Assembly (NCBI RefSeq): GCF_027409185.1 | Contig: NC_084469.1 | Coordinates: 29,502,293-29,566,292 of the forward strand | Source: Cynocephalus volans | Taxonomy: Eukaryota > Chordata > Mammalia > Dermoptera > Cynocephalidae | DNA: 64,000 nt | Direction: 5' to 3' | Part shown: positions 10,779 through 21,699 of the stretch, piece by piece | Numbering within the stretch: position 1 is the stretch's first letter | Layout of the letters: each line of letters begins with the position of its first letter | Notes under the pieces: generated by a model | What the model was told of the DNA's origin: nothing | What the model saw: only the letters and a program-made list of their open reading frames with translations | The model's database searches: none | Program-made: the position numbers and the translations under genes

Positions 10779-11314
10779 TGCTGTGGTGGTTTTAAAATAT
10801 GTCCACAAATTCTTTGATACTACTCCTTTTGAGAAGTGGAGTTTAATTTCCCTTCCCTTTAGTGTAAGCTGCACTTAGTGACTCAATTTTATCTAATAGA
10901 ATGATGGAAGTGACAAGGTATCACTTCCAAGGCCAAGTCATAAAAAGCAATATGGCTTCTTCCATGCCCTTTCTCTAATTTGCCCTAGGACAGGCCAACT
11001 GACATTCTGTAAGGACACTCAAGTAGCCCATGGAGAGATACACATGGCAATAAACTAGGGTTTCCTTCCAACAGCCATGTGAATGAGCCATCTTGGAAGC
11101 AAATCTCTATCACCAGTCAATCCTTCAGATGACTGCAGCTCTAGCCAACAACTTGACTGCAACCTAACGAAACACTCTGAACCAGACCACAGAACCACCC
11201 AACCAAGCCACGCCCGAACTCCTGACCCCTAGAAACTATGAGATAATAAATGTTTACTGTTTAAAGCTGCTGGATTTTGAAGTAATTTGTTACACAGCAA
11301 TGGAGAACTAAAAC
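10779..11314 (+). mobile_element. ERVL/MaLR-type solo LTR
   Basis: It begins TGCTGTGGTGGTTTTAAAAT and contains TGAGCCATCTTGGAAGC, CTTCAGATGACTGCAGC and the polyadenylation region GAGATAATAAATGTTTACTG, ending TAAAAC. It is flanked by ATTAA (10774-10778 and 11315-11319), the 5-bp duplication expected for ERVL/MaLR. Confidence 0.75.
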
Positions 11315-12179
11315 ATTAATAATATTAAAATCTTCCCTTAGAATGGTATGTTTAACACTATTAAGAAAAGCCTTATTTCATAAAGAGACATAAAATGTCT
11401 TTAATGAAAAAAAAAGTGCTTTATACATACAATGGGAACAAAAACAAAAAGAAACTGATTACAAGGGGATTTGACTATTTCTAGTACAGTTCCATGTACT
11501 AAAATAAAAAAGATAGTATAGTTTAATCAACAGTAAGGTTTGCTTCCTTTTAAAATCTTGGTGACTGAGATACTTCATATATAGTTGATTCCCATTATTT
11601 GCGGTAGCTGTGTTTTAAAAAGTTGCCACGAACACTGAATTAGCAAATACTGAACCACTGGCTCTCCCCCTAGGGAAAACACAGGGTTAGGTTCCTGGAA
11701 GCCTCTGGTCACAACATTTTCCTCAACTGATGGATACATAACCTGCTTTATGCGTGCTTCTGTTTAAAGACACCCTACTTAATATACATTGCTGATTCAT
11801 TAGCACTGAATTCACTATAACAACACTATAACTCATGTCTGAATGAAGTTTATCTAACCACATTTAGTTTCTCTGTAAGGCACATCACACCCTTTTAGCA
11901 CTTAGAACACTATGCTGCACCTCAGCACCATGTTTAGTGGCCATTTTAAATAGCAAAATCACCAAGAAAAAGCCCCCAAATGCAAAAACTGTGGCACTAA
12001 GTAGGCCACAAAAAGGACACTTGTTTACAGTAGGAGAGCTGAAATAAGAAGGTAGAGCATGGCCTTGTTCAACCTAATCTGGGAATGTGCACGCTGGGTG
12101 ACTCAGATTTTTTGCTACTCTGTACATGTCTATGAATGACCACAAAAGCACCATGAGTATGGATTTTATGGTTAAAAAT

Positions 12180-14035
12180 AAATTTTAGCTATCAACAAAC
12201 TGATTCTAAAGTTTTATATGGAGAGGCAAAAGACCCAGAATAGCCAACACAATATTGAAAGAGAAAAAGCCAGAGGACTGACACTACCTGACTTTAAGAC
12301 TTAGTATAAAGCTACAGTAACCAAGACTGTGTGTTTGCAAAAGAGTTCAATGTAACAGAATAGAAAGCCTAGAAATAGACCCGCAGAGCCAACTGATTTT
12401 TGATAAAGGAGCAAAGTAAATGCAATGGAGCTATATAGTCTTTTCAACAAATGGTGCTGGAACAACTGGAGGTCCACATGCAAAACTTATTCTAGACACA
12501 GACTTTACACACTTCACAAAAATTAACTCAAATCACAGACCTAAATGTAAAATGCAGAACTATAAAGCTCCTAGAAAATAACATAGGAGAATATCTAGAT
12601 GACCTTGGATACAGTGATAACTTTTATATACAATATCAAAGGCACAATCCATGAAAGAAAAAAATCAATAAGCTGGACTTTAATAAAATTGAAAATTTTG
12701 CTCTGCAAAAGACACGGCAGAGAATGAAGACAAGTCACAGACTACAAAAAAGTATTTGCAAAAGACTTATCTGATAAAGGACTGTTATCCAAAATATACA
12801 ATGAACACTTAAAACTCAACAAGAAAACAACCGACTAAAAAATGGGCCAAAGGGCTGGCCCGTGGCTCACTTGGGAGAGAGTGGTGCTGATAACACCAAG
12901 GCCGTGGGTTCGGATCCCTATATAGGGATAGGCGGTTAGCTCACTTGGGAGAGTGTGGTGCTGACAACACCAAGTCAAGGGTTAAGATCCCCTTACCGGT
13001 CATCTTAAAAAAAAAAGGGGCCAAAAACCCTAATATACACCTCACCGAAGAAGATATACAGCTGGCAAATAAGGATACGAAAAGATACTCCACATCATAT
13101 GTCACTAGAGAAATGCAAATTAAAACAATAATGATATACCACTACACATCTATTAGAATGGTCAAAATCCAGAACACTGACAACCAAATGCTGGGGAGGA
13201 CGTGAGCAAAAGGAACTCTCATACACTGCTGGAATGCAAAACGGTACAGCCATGTTAGAAGACAGTTTGGTGGTTTCCTACAAAATTAAATATACTCTTA
13301 CCATACAATCCAACAAGTATGCTCCTTGGCATTTACCCAAAGGAGTTGAAAACTTATGTCTACACAAAAACCCGCACACAGATGTTTATAGCAACTTTAT
13401 TCATAATTGCCAAAACTTGGAAACAACCAAGATGCCCTTCAGTAGGTGAAAGGATAAACTAGGTACACCAAAACAATGGAATATTAAAAAGAAATGTAGT
13501 AAGAATAAATCAGCTCTCAAACTATGAAAAGACATGGAGGAAATTTAAATGAATATTACTAAGTGAAAGAACCCAATCTGAAAAGGCTACATACTGTATG
13601 ATTCCAACTATATAACATTCTGGAGGATGGAAAACTATGGAGACAATAAAAAGATCAGTGGTTGTCAGGGGTTGGGAGAGAGTGAGGGATAAATAGGTGG
13701 AGCACAAAGGATTTTTAGGGCAGTGAAACTATTCTGTATGATACTATATGTTAGATACAAGTCATTTTCATTTTTCCAAAACCACAGAATGTCCAATATC
13801 AAGAGGGAATCCTAATGCAAACTATGGTCTTTGGGTGATAATGATGTGTCAGTGTAAGTTTGTTAATTGTAACAAAGTCCCACTCTGGCAGGGGATGTTG
13901 ATAATGGGGGAGGTTATGCATGTGTGGAGGCAGGCGCTATATAGGAAATCTCTGTACCTTCTGCTCAATTTTGCTGTGAATCTAAAACTGCTCTAAAAAG
14001 TAAAGTCTATTAAAATATTCAAACAAAAAAACAAC
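12180..14035 (+). mobile_element. L1 ORF2 3' portion inserted in Tigger
   Basis: L1 phrases follow in order: CTAAAGTTTTATATGGAGAG, CAACTGATTTTTGATAAAGG, CTAGAAAATAACATAGGAG, TTGGAAACAACCAAGATGCC, then the 3' end at about 14000 with an A-rich tail. It is interrupted by the dimeric SINE at 12852-13017. Multiple stops. Confidence 0.85.
12852..13017 (+). mobile_element. Dimeric tRNA-derived SINE
   Basis: GGGCTGGCCCGTGGCTCACT left arm, TATATAGGGATAGGC linker and AAGATCCCCTTACCGG right arm, then A-tail. The duplication GGGCCAAA lies at 12844-12851 and 13018-13025. Confidence 0.92.
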
Positions 14036-14334
14036 CACTAAAGTCTCTGAAAATGGTCATTCAGGCATGTAGCAAATAAAGAAACATTTATTCAAGAAAA
14101 TCTACAAATAAACAAATTTCAGCAAGTAGGCAAATTCACAAATACAAAATCCACAAATGAGAATCAATTATATTTACTATTTTCTTTCTCAGTTAATTCT
14201 GGCATCAAAACAGCAAACCCAATTACAATGTGCCAAATTTTAAAAAACTACCAAAAGTCTGTGTATTAAAGCAAAAGTAATGAGACACGTCAAATTAGAA
14301 AGCTTAAAAGGGATATTTATTCTGTGGAGCTAAC

Positions 14335-14475
14335 CTTTTATGAGATCAGATAAGTTATTCTGTTCCACATTTTTCTTTGCATAGTTGAAACACATATCAT
14401 CCACTTCTGTTGCAAGGAAATACCAGCCATTTAAGGTTGCTCCAAGTAAGGGATAGATGCAGGACGCCCCAGTAC
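14335..14475 (-). CDS. METTL16: METTL16 coding exon 4 (residues 110-156 and 1 nt of V157)
   Basis: The acceptor TTTTACTAG is followed by GT, which completes G110. The exon reads TGASCIYPLLGATLNGWYFL, then ATEVDDMCFNYAKKN and EQNNLSDLIK, and ends with G of V157 before donor AAAG|GTTAGC. It carries SAM-binding motif I (GTGASCI) and the acidic residue E133 that contacts the SAM ribose in this family. It is 141 nt long, phase 1 at both ends, and intact. Confidence 0.97.
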
Positions 14476-14585
14476 CTAGTAAAATGAAAAATCAATACAC
14501 ATTCTATACACCAGAGGGAAAGATGAGAGTAATAATGAAAACAGCATTCTTCTCTTTTCAGAATTCTTATAGCTTTAACAGTTTA

Positions 14586-14757
14586 TTTTTATTTTTTATT
14601 TTATTTATTATTATTTTTTTTTGTCTTTCTGTGACCGGCCGCACTGCGCTCAGCCAGTGAGTGCACCGGCCATCCTTATATAGGATCCGAACCCGCGGCG
14701 GGAGCACTGCTGCACTCCCAGTGCCGCACTCTCCCGAGTGCGCCACGGGGTCAGCCC
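14586..14757 (-). mobile_element. Divergent dimeric SINE (CpG-rich second subfamily)
   Basis: The minus strand reads GGGCTGACCCCGTGGCGCAC, then GCGGGTTCGGATCCTATATA, then CCGGTGCACTCACTGGCTGA, with a T/A-rich tail. It is flanked by TAGCTTTAACAGTTTA at 14570-14585 and 14758-14773. It differs from the other dimers by a GC-rich spacer and a GTGCACTCACTGGCTGAG right arm, as in the copy at 54.9 kb. Confidence 0.9.
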
Positions 14758-14775
14758 TAGCTTTAACAGTTTACA

Positions 14776-16060
14776 TCACAAACTGGTACCCGATTTCATA
14801 CATACTGTGACTACTGGTTTCTCTAGTCATTTCATGTATGTTAGTCTTATCTCCTAATTAGATTCAAACTTCCTAGAGAATAGAAACCTTGCTGTCCTCC
14901 TCTTTTCTAATATTTTATGTAAAATGAAGTACACATAACTGGAAGTCAAGGAATACATGATTAATAAATTTTAAATGGTCAAAATTCAATTTAATTTTCT
15001 TTATAAAACGTCTTCCTTTTAAATCTCACATAAAACTCAATTTTCTTAAAAGAAATCAATGCTATTTGTTAAAACACCACAGTAATATCTTAAAACAGAT
15101 CAGTATATATCCCATTCTCCAAAAGCAGAAAAAGATATATAGGGTATAAAATTTTTATGATATTTAAACTACATAATTCCCAACATTTCTGTAAGTTGTC
15201 ACTTGATAGAAACCAGAAGTAAAAAAAAATTTTTTAAACTAAAGAGAGAACTTGCTTCTTACACTTAGAGACGTGGAAAAATATTTTATTCAGATCCAAA
15301 ACATCAGAGTCACTGGCTGGCCCCACCATAGTTTCAAAGGAGATATTCAGAGGCAATTGCTCCAGGCAAAATCACTCTCTGACAACTAGGGTTTGGTTGT
15401 ACATTTGTATTTAGAACTCCTAGCCCTGGACTGGACTATATACTAACTACAAATACTGCTTTTACAACCATTGACTAATCTTGGCCAATTAGTTCCTAAA
15501 GAATATATTCAAGAGAAGGAAAGCCAGTGTTTTCCCTGAAGGCCTATAATGGTCAGCCTATACCAGCTGCTCCAGGCCTGCTTTATGCTGACCACATCTT
15601 GGCTCCAGTCTAGCCTTCGAAGGATTTGGCAGGAACAGGCAGAGGCTGGAGGTACACCAACCCAGAGGAAACCCAGGCTCATCTTACTGCTTCCTCGTTA
15701 GGTTTTGTTACCATTTAGTAAAAGACAGAACAACCAATGGCCGGAACATTTAAGCTCTTTGGCAGTCACAGTGACTGCTGCACTGCCTACCATGTTTGCC
15801 CAATAGCATCCTGGCCCTGATGCAAACACCTCCCTGGGGATTTGTGAAGTGGTGAGGGAAGGGAGGGTAAAGGGTACTCAAGCGCCTTTCAGAAGCCACA
15901 ATTATTTATATCCTGCCAGCCATTCTGGTAAGCCAAGGTCATTTAGACTAAGAAAATGTCAATAGCACTTTCAGCTCAGTAGGAAGAAAAAATCCAGACC
16001 AGATCTCAGGACCCTGACTTACACAACTGCCTCTTTCTTCATACTTCAGTTTCATTTAAA
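14776..16060. other. Repeat-poor stretch of METTL16 intron 3
   Basis: Apart from short A/T runs I recognise no repeat family here. The 15240-16000 part has mixed base composition, unlike the flanking L1 DNA. It could be an old LTR or conserved non-coding DNA. Confidence 0.4.
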
Positions 16061-16069
16061 AGGAAATAA

Positions 16070-16109
16070 GTCTATGGCCAAACCACCCTGAACATGCCTA
16101 ATCTCGTCT
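16070..16109 (+). pseudogene. 5S rRNA-derived fragment (first ~40 nt) with A-rich tail
   Basis: The sequence GTCTATGGCCAAACCACCCT, followed by a segment ending ATCTCGTCT, matches the 5' end of 5S rRNA with about 5 substitutions. It is followed at once by an A-rich run (AAAAGAAAAAAAAAAA). A possible short duplication AAAAGGA flanks it. It is read as a 3'-truncated retrocopy and is too short to be functional. It lies in METTL16 intron 3, antisense to the gene. Confidence 0.65.
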
Positions 16110-16639
16110 AAAAGAAAAAAAAAAAGGACACCTACCTCCAGGGTAATAAATGCAGGTAAAAGACCCAACCCCCAGCTCCCCAAAAAGTTTCTCAATTTTC
16201 AAGACCAAAAGACTTGCATTCGAACATCCTAATCCCCTCAGAAAGCCAAATGACATTTTTAAGGGGCAATAATCTTTGTAATAACAAAAAAAGAGGAAAG
16301 TATATAATCATGAAATTAGAGCAAATTGATGGAGTCTAGGGGAAGAATATATATAAAACCCTAATTAGAACGAATGTCATTTCAGCAAGAAGTGCCCCTT
16401 ATGAAGAGCGAAAATCCATTAACCTCCTATTTCCCCAAGTGCTATTTTAGAGGGTTTGGGGTGTAATTATATCAAATTAGGACTAAATAGGTTGTCAAGC
16501 TTTTCAAGGTTTCTAGAACCCAGCAGCCAGCCTTCTGCCACAAAGATAAAAGGGCAAGAACTTTGGTTAAACCCCATTATTTTTACATAGTACTTACCTC
16601 ATACGGAGTGCTCAGAATTTTTAATGTTAAAAGAATGAT

Positions 16640-17560
16640 GTATTTGTTCATCAGCATTCTACAAATTGTTTACTGGACACCTACTATGTGCCAGAAACTT
16701 TGCTAGGCCTTGGGATATTACTGTAAGCATAAAAAGTAGTAAGCTCTGCACTTTGCAATCTAGTGGCAGAGGACATTAATCAAATAATCAGACAAATGAA
16801 TATGTAGTTAAAAACTAAAATAAATGCTATGAAGGAAGAAACATGGTTTTCTGAAAGCTGTATGGCCAAGGAACTTGTCTTAGGCTGGAAAGTCAGAGAA
16901 GGCTTTCCTGAGAAAATAAGGCTTGAGTTGACAACTAAAACATAAATGGAATTAATAAGGTAAAGGTAGGGTAAGTTCTAGGCACAGGGAAAACATATAC
17001 AAAGCCCTTGGATAATGATGCCTTATTAGAAGAACTAAAAGACAAGTACGGAAAACAAGGAAAAGAATCACTTAAGATGAGGCTTAGAGAGGCCTAAAGA
17101 GGGCAAGGGCCAGACCATGGAAATTCTAACAGGCTAAGTCAAGGTTTTGGGTGATTATCACAGAAGCAAATGGGGAGCCATTAAAGTGGTAAAGATGTTA
17201 TCAGATATGAATTTATACATATTTTCTGAATGCAGTGTAGAGAATGGAATGATGGGGCTACAGAGTGAATGAGAGTAGACTAGCTGAGAAGCTATTCTGT
17301 AGACAAGGTGAGAGATGATGGTGACCTTGACAGTGATGGTGGCAGGGGAAATGGAGATAAATAGACAATTTAAGAGAGCTAATCAACAGGAAATAGTGAC
17401 AGACATTCTCAAAATGGGGAAAAGTAAATATCAAGAATCACAGGGTAGACTGTGGTAGATTCATTAAAATAAACAAAGGAAGAGAACCAGGATTAGGAAG
17501 AAAGAGTATGAGTCTGGTCTTAGACATGTCAAGTCTGAGATGTTTCTAAGAAAGTCACAG
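16640..17560 (+). mobile_element. Ancient mammal-wide repeat, family not assigned
   Basis: It has the familiar order CCTACTATGTGCCAGAAACT, CAATCTAGTGGCAGAGGACA, AAAGCCCTTGGATAATG, GGGGAGCCATTAAAGTGGT, GAGAGATGATGGTGACCTTG. This text recurs throughout mammalian genomes; a related stretch is at 49.3-50.08 kb. I cannot name the family with confidence. Confidence 0.5.
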
Positions 17561-18478
17561 ATGCAGATGAAGTTGCCCGTGGTATGGTGCTGAATGAAAA
17601 AGGGGCTAAAGACAAGAAGGTAAGCCTGAAAAGTGATAAAGAGTGAGTAGAAATAAAAGAGGAAAACCAGAGGGGCCCGGTGTCATAGAAGCAAATAGAA
17701 GAGAGTGCACAAATGAGAAAGGAGGGTCAAGAGATGCTGCTGAAAAGGTCACGTAAGATGAAGACTGAAAATGTTCTCTGAAAACGAATGCAAATGTCAG
17801 AGTTAAACATTTACTACTATCTAGAAATTGTGATTGCTATTAACTATACTATATTTAAAAAGTTACAGAGCTGTTAATTCAATCTTTCATATAAAGGATT
17901 AGTAAAGGCCAAAGGACTAAAAGAAAAAACTTAAAACCCTATGAAATGAAAACATCGGCTATAACATACATTTATAATCACAAAACATACCCTAGCTTCA
18001 TCTCCTTTGGTATCTCCACTTACTCTCCCAGATGAATCAAACTGGACAGTCGTTTCTACCGTAAAAGTTTACAAATTAAGAGAACATCTTACTTCAACTT
18101 GACAACTTTTTCTTCCCTTTAATCTTAGATTAAATACCCTCTACAAACAATCATACAAGACATTCCTGAAAGTATTCAGGCCCACATGATCTTTTATTAA
18201 ATGGCCGTCATGTCAAAATCTCAACATAAGGACTACTGTACTAACATCAGATAATTCAGAGTAAAAATGTACAATAGAAACAGACACAATGTGGTAATAC
18301 GAAAAGCCAAGTAAACAAGGGTCTCACTTTCATTCTGCACTTCTCTTACCCACTTGCTCCCTATTTGGAGCTGACAACACCTTCTCAAGAGAAATTAATG
18401 GCAGAAAAGCCCAGGGATAGCGAACAAAATCAGTAATATCTGTAGCCAGCTTCTTTCACACCACAAACATCCAGTAGA
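17561..18478. other. Unassigned METTL16 intron 3 sequence
   Basis: No exon, RNA gene or repeat identified. Confidence 0.5.
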
Positions 18479-18496
18479 GAAGTTTACAAAGAATTT

Positions 18497-18514
18497 TTTT
18501 TTCATTAGCAATAC

Positions 18515-18560
<46 letters not shown>

Positions 18561-18859
18561 AGCCTCATCAAGGTCTTTATTAGCAAGGCATGTAATTGTA
18601 TTTTATTTTATTTAATATTAGCATATTCATTCTTACCAATTGTGATATTTCTTTATGCTCTTTACCCAACCTATCACTTTCCAAACTCCTCCCTTGCTTC
18701 CCTCCATCTCTAGTATCCTTAGATTTGTTCTCTCCTTCTGAAAGTTCAACATACTGTTGTGGTCTTTTCTTTCTTTCTTTCCTTCATTCCTTCCCTCCCC
18801 ACCTTCTTCCTTTCCTAGCAGCGAGTTATGAGTGAGGACGTGCAGTATTTCTGTTTCTT
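18497..18859 (-). mobile_element. 5'-truncated L1 3' UTR insertion with microsatellite tail
   Basis: It is flanked by an 18-bp duplication with one mismatch: GAAG(T/C)TTACAAAGAATTT at 18479-18496 and 18860-18877. On the minus strand the body is an L1 3' UTR (pyrimidine/purine tract, ATATTAGCATATTC segment). The tail side holds a run of about 15 TTA units (18513-18558), apparently the mutated poly-A tail. Confidence 0.8.
18513..18558. repeat. (TTA)n microsatellite
   Basis: A near-perfect TTA array of about 15 units inside the tail of the L1 insertion. It creates an artefactual poly-isoleucine reading frame on the minus strand. Confidence 0.95.
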
Positions 18860-18936
18860 GAAGCTTACAAAGAATTTGACCTTGTAAAACTTATGAAAGT
18901 TATGTTTAGCCAAAAAAAGAATTTTTAACTATATAC

Positions 18937-19136
18937 CTATGTCAATTCCTCTTCGGAGAGTACTTTTGTCAGAGTCTTGATGACCAATCAGATCTTCCAC
19001 CCAATGAATATAGTTGAGTCTCAAAGGAACTGTAGGAATTAGTCTCTCCAATGGAATATCAATAGAAAGTCCAAAATCTTCTCTTAGGAGAGTACAAGTC
19101 AGAGCTCTGACTGCTTCAGGATCTTTAAAATTTAGA
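18937..19136 (-). CDS. METTL16: METTL16 coding exon 3 (residues 43-109 and 1 nt of G110)
   Basis: The acceptor CTTTTTCTCCACAG is followed by T, which completes S43. The exon then reads LNFKDPEAVRALTCTLLRED, continues through a segment containing the WVEDLIGH motif, and ends RRGIDI plus the first base of G110. The donor is ATAG|GTATAT. The end enters the first SAM-binding strand of the Rossmann fold (DIGTG across the junction with exon 4). Both phases match the neighbouring exons. No stop or frameshift is present. Confidence 0.97.
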
Positions 19137-19364
19137 CTGTGGAGTGGAGAAAAAGAAGTAAAACTGATTAGTAAAATTCACTCTGTTATACAAGCTTTAT
19201 GTCAGCCAGTTAATACCAACTACCTATTTGAATTTCCTAGAGATAACACATAAATAATTATACAGAGCATTTGTACAGTAGAATACACACATGGGTGTTT
19301 AACAGTCACAGCATATGAAAGGCAGCACAGTGTAATTTTCCACCAAAAACATTGCATATCCATA

Positions 19365-19605
19365 CATAGAGCATAGAGATTAAGAGTGCCTCTGTTCACA
19401 TTCCTGTCTGATTGTCCCCTTACTTAGTTATATGACTTTGGACAAGTTATTTACCTCTATGAAACTGTGTCTTCAGCTGTAAAATGAGGATAACAGTAGC
19501 TATTTCACACTGCTGTTAAGAGATAATCTGTGAAAAGTACTTAGTATGATGCCTGGCACATAGTAACTATTTCACAAATGCTGGCTATTTTTTACTATTA
19601 GCATT
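19365..19605 (+). mobile_element. MIR SINE, nearly full length
   Basis: AGAGATTAAGAGTGCCTCTG, then TATATGACTTTGGACAAGTT, then CTGTAAAATGAGGATAACAG, then TGCCTGGCACATAGTAACT follow the MIR consensus from head to tail. Confidence 0.88.
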
Positions 19606-19744
19606 GACATCATTTAACATTGGCACTCTTTGAAAATTATACTTAAAAGTGGAAAGAAAGCAGCATAAAAATGTCTTAATAAAAATAGGATAAGATATTT
19701 AAAACATCAAAAAGCAGACATATAAAAAGCAGACATCAAATTTT

Positions 19745-20470
19745 AAATGTAACTATTTTTTAACAGCTTTATGAAGTATAATTTATATACTATAAAATAC
19801 ACTTGTAAGTATACAATTGAATCATTTTTAGTATATTAACAGAGTTATGCAACCATCACTACAATCTAATTTTTTTTTTTCTGGTGGCTGGCCTGTATGG
19901 GGATCCAAACCCTTGACCTTGGTGTTACAAGGCGGTGCTCTAACCAACTGAGTTAACCAGCCAGCCCTACAATCAAATTTTAGAACATTCCCATCACTCT
20001 AAAAAAGAAACCTCATGCCCATTTATAAGTCATTTCTCATTTCCAACACCAGCCCTTGGCAACCACTAATGAACTTTCTATCTCTATAGATTTGCCTTTT
20101 CTGAACATTTTGTATACTTGAAATCATATAATATGTGGTCTTCTATGTCTGGATTCTCTCACTTAGCACAATGTTTGTAAGGTTCATCCATTTTGTAACA
20201 CCTATCAGTATACCATCCCTTTTTATAGCCGAATAATATTCCATTGTTAAGGATAACCACATTTTATTTATGCATTCACCAGTTGATAAACATTTAAACT
20301 ATTTCTACTTTTTAGCTATCATGAACAGTGCCGCTATGAACATTCACATACAAGTCTTTTCGTAAACGTATGTTTTCATTTCTCTTGGACAGATACCCAG
20401 AAATGGATCAAATGATATATTTTTAAGAAACTTGTGCCAGTATAACTATTTTGATGTTAAAATGTTGTTA
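19745..20470 (-). mobile_element. L1M 3' UTR/ORF2 end, antisense
   Basis: The plus strand has the antisense L1M text: CAGCTTTATGAAGTATAATT, CAACCACTAATGAACTTTCT, GAATAATATTCCATTGTTAA. It is split by a SINE at 19871-19967. Confidence 0.85.
19871..19967 (-). mobile_element. tRNA-Ile-type SINE
   Basis: T-run, GGTGGCTGGCCTGTATGGGG, CCTTGACCTTGGTGTTACAA and AGTTAACCAGCCAGCCC. Target duplication CTACAATC(T/A)AATTT flanks it. Confidence 0.92.
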
Positions 20471-20837
20471 AATTGAAAATGTTAAAAAAGAAAACCAACA
20501 AACCTTATTTATAAAAAGGGCAATAAGAAGAGAGTAGAAAGCCAGTAGACAAGACTATGAAAGGTAGGAAGGGCTTTGAAATTGTCTGCTTAGAATTCTG
20601 ACCTTAAGTTTTATGGTCAGACAGCTGGCCATCCTCATACAACTTTCGATCTGTACCATCTTCTATTCTTTTTTGTTCCCTTCTTGGTGTCATCAAATGA
20701 CCAACCATTTGAAAAACTCAATGCCCATTTAGATGCTTCAGTACCAAGATAGAAGGAAGAGTGCTGTATCCACCTAACTACCATGGAAACTTCAGGCAGG
20801 TACTATTGACCCAAGCTCCCTCCATTACCCACAGCAA

Positions 20838-21018
20838 AAATGTTCTAGAATGGGAGTTGGGAGACCTGGACTCTCATCTTGGCTCTGCAACCAATTAGCC
20901 ATGGACTTAAGCAGGTCACTTCAGTACTTAGATCTCAGTTTCTTCAAGTGTAAAGTTAAGGGATTGGACATGATAAGCTAATGGTCCTTCCAGCTTAAAT
21001 TTTATGACTCTATGAGGA
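20838..21018 (+). mobile_element. MIR-family SINE
   Basis: GGGAGACCTGGACTCTCATC, CAGGTCACTTCAGTACTTAG, GGGATTGGACATGATAAGCT and CCTTCCAGCTTAAATTTTAT match the MIR variant with the 'ggactagatgatct' box. Confidence 0.8.
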
Positions 21019-21439
21019 ATCCTTTAAACTAATATAATAGTAGTCACTTAAATATTTGTAAAGCAAATGATAAAGACATAGAGCAGTTGAAAGTTATGGA
21101 AAACAGACAATAACCAAACAACAATAAACAATTCCATTATCCTCCAGTCTAACCCTATAACAAATTTTTATTCTTCTGTTGTATGATGTCAAGCATACAG
21201 TAACTCTACTGAACACATATAAAAGCACAGACAACCAGTGGTTACATGATATAGCCCACTCTTTAAAAAAAAAAAGTTTAAAAAAACACAATTTTCACTC
21301 TAAAAGAACTTGTGAAAAGAGTGATGATGGGCAAGATTAGATTTCATGAATATAGATTTGTTTGTTGTCCATAAAAAAAAAATGCATTCTATACCTGAAT
21401 ATAATTATTTATGACCTTTAAGAATGCTTCAGGGTACTA

Positions 21440-21551
21440 ATTTTTTTCTTTTTCTTTTTTTTTTTTTGGTGGCTAGCCAGTATGAGGATCCAATCTATGA
21501 CTCTGAAGTTATAAGGCTGCACTCTAACCAACTAAGCTAACTGGCCAGCCA
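21440..21551 (-). mobile_element. tRNA-Ile-type SINE, diverged
   Basis: T-run, GGTGGCTAGCCAGTATGAGG and CTAACCAACTAAGCTAACTG. It is flanked by AGGGTACTAA/AGGATACTCA. Confidence 0.85.
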
Positions 21552-21699
21552 GGATACTCATTTATAGGGGGAAAATGGAAAGAACTAAGAATGAAACTTT
21601 AATATAATCAACAGCAGACAGAAAGAGAATAGCTATAGTGGAATCTCAAGAGATACAATTAAAGCCTAGAAGCAGTGACACTTCCCACAGGAGAAAACT

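Larger units (their letters stand above)
11583..14172. mobile_element. Tigger-like DNA transposon split by an L1
   Basis: The left end, GTTGATTCCCATTATTTGCGG, and the right end, CCACAAATGAGAATCAATTA, are inverted copies of each other. The interior 11620-12170 resembles Tigger/MER fossils. The middle is displaced by an L1 at about 12180-14035. No intact transposase is seen. Confidence 0.6.

Noticed and set aside
18395..18586. Poly-isoleucine open frame on the minus strand
   Set aside because: It is a translation of the (TTA)n microsatellite in an L1 tail.
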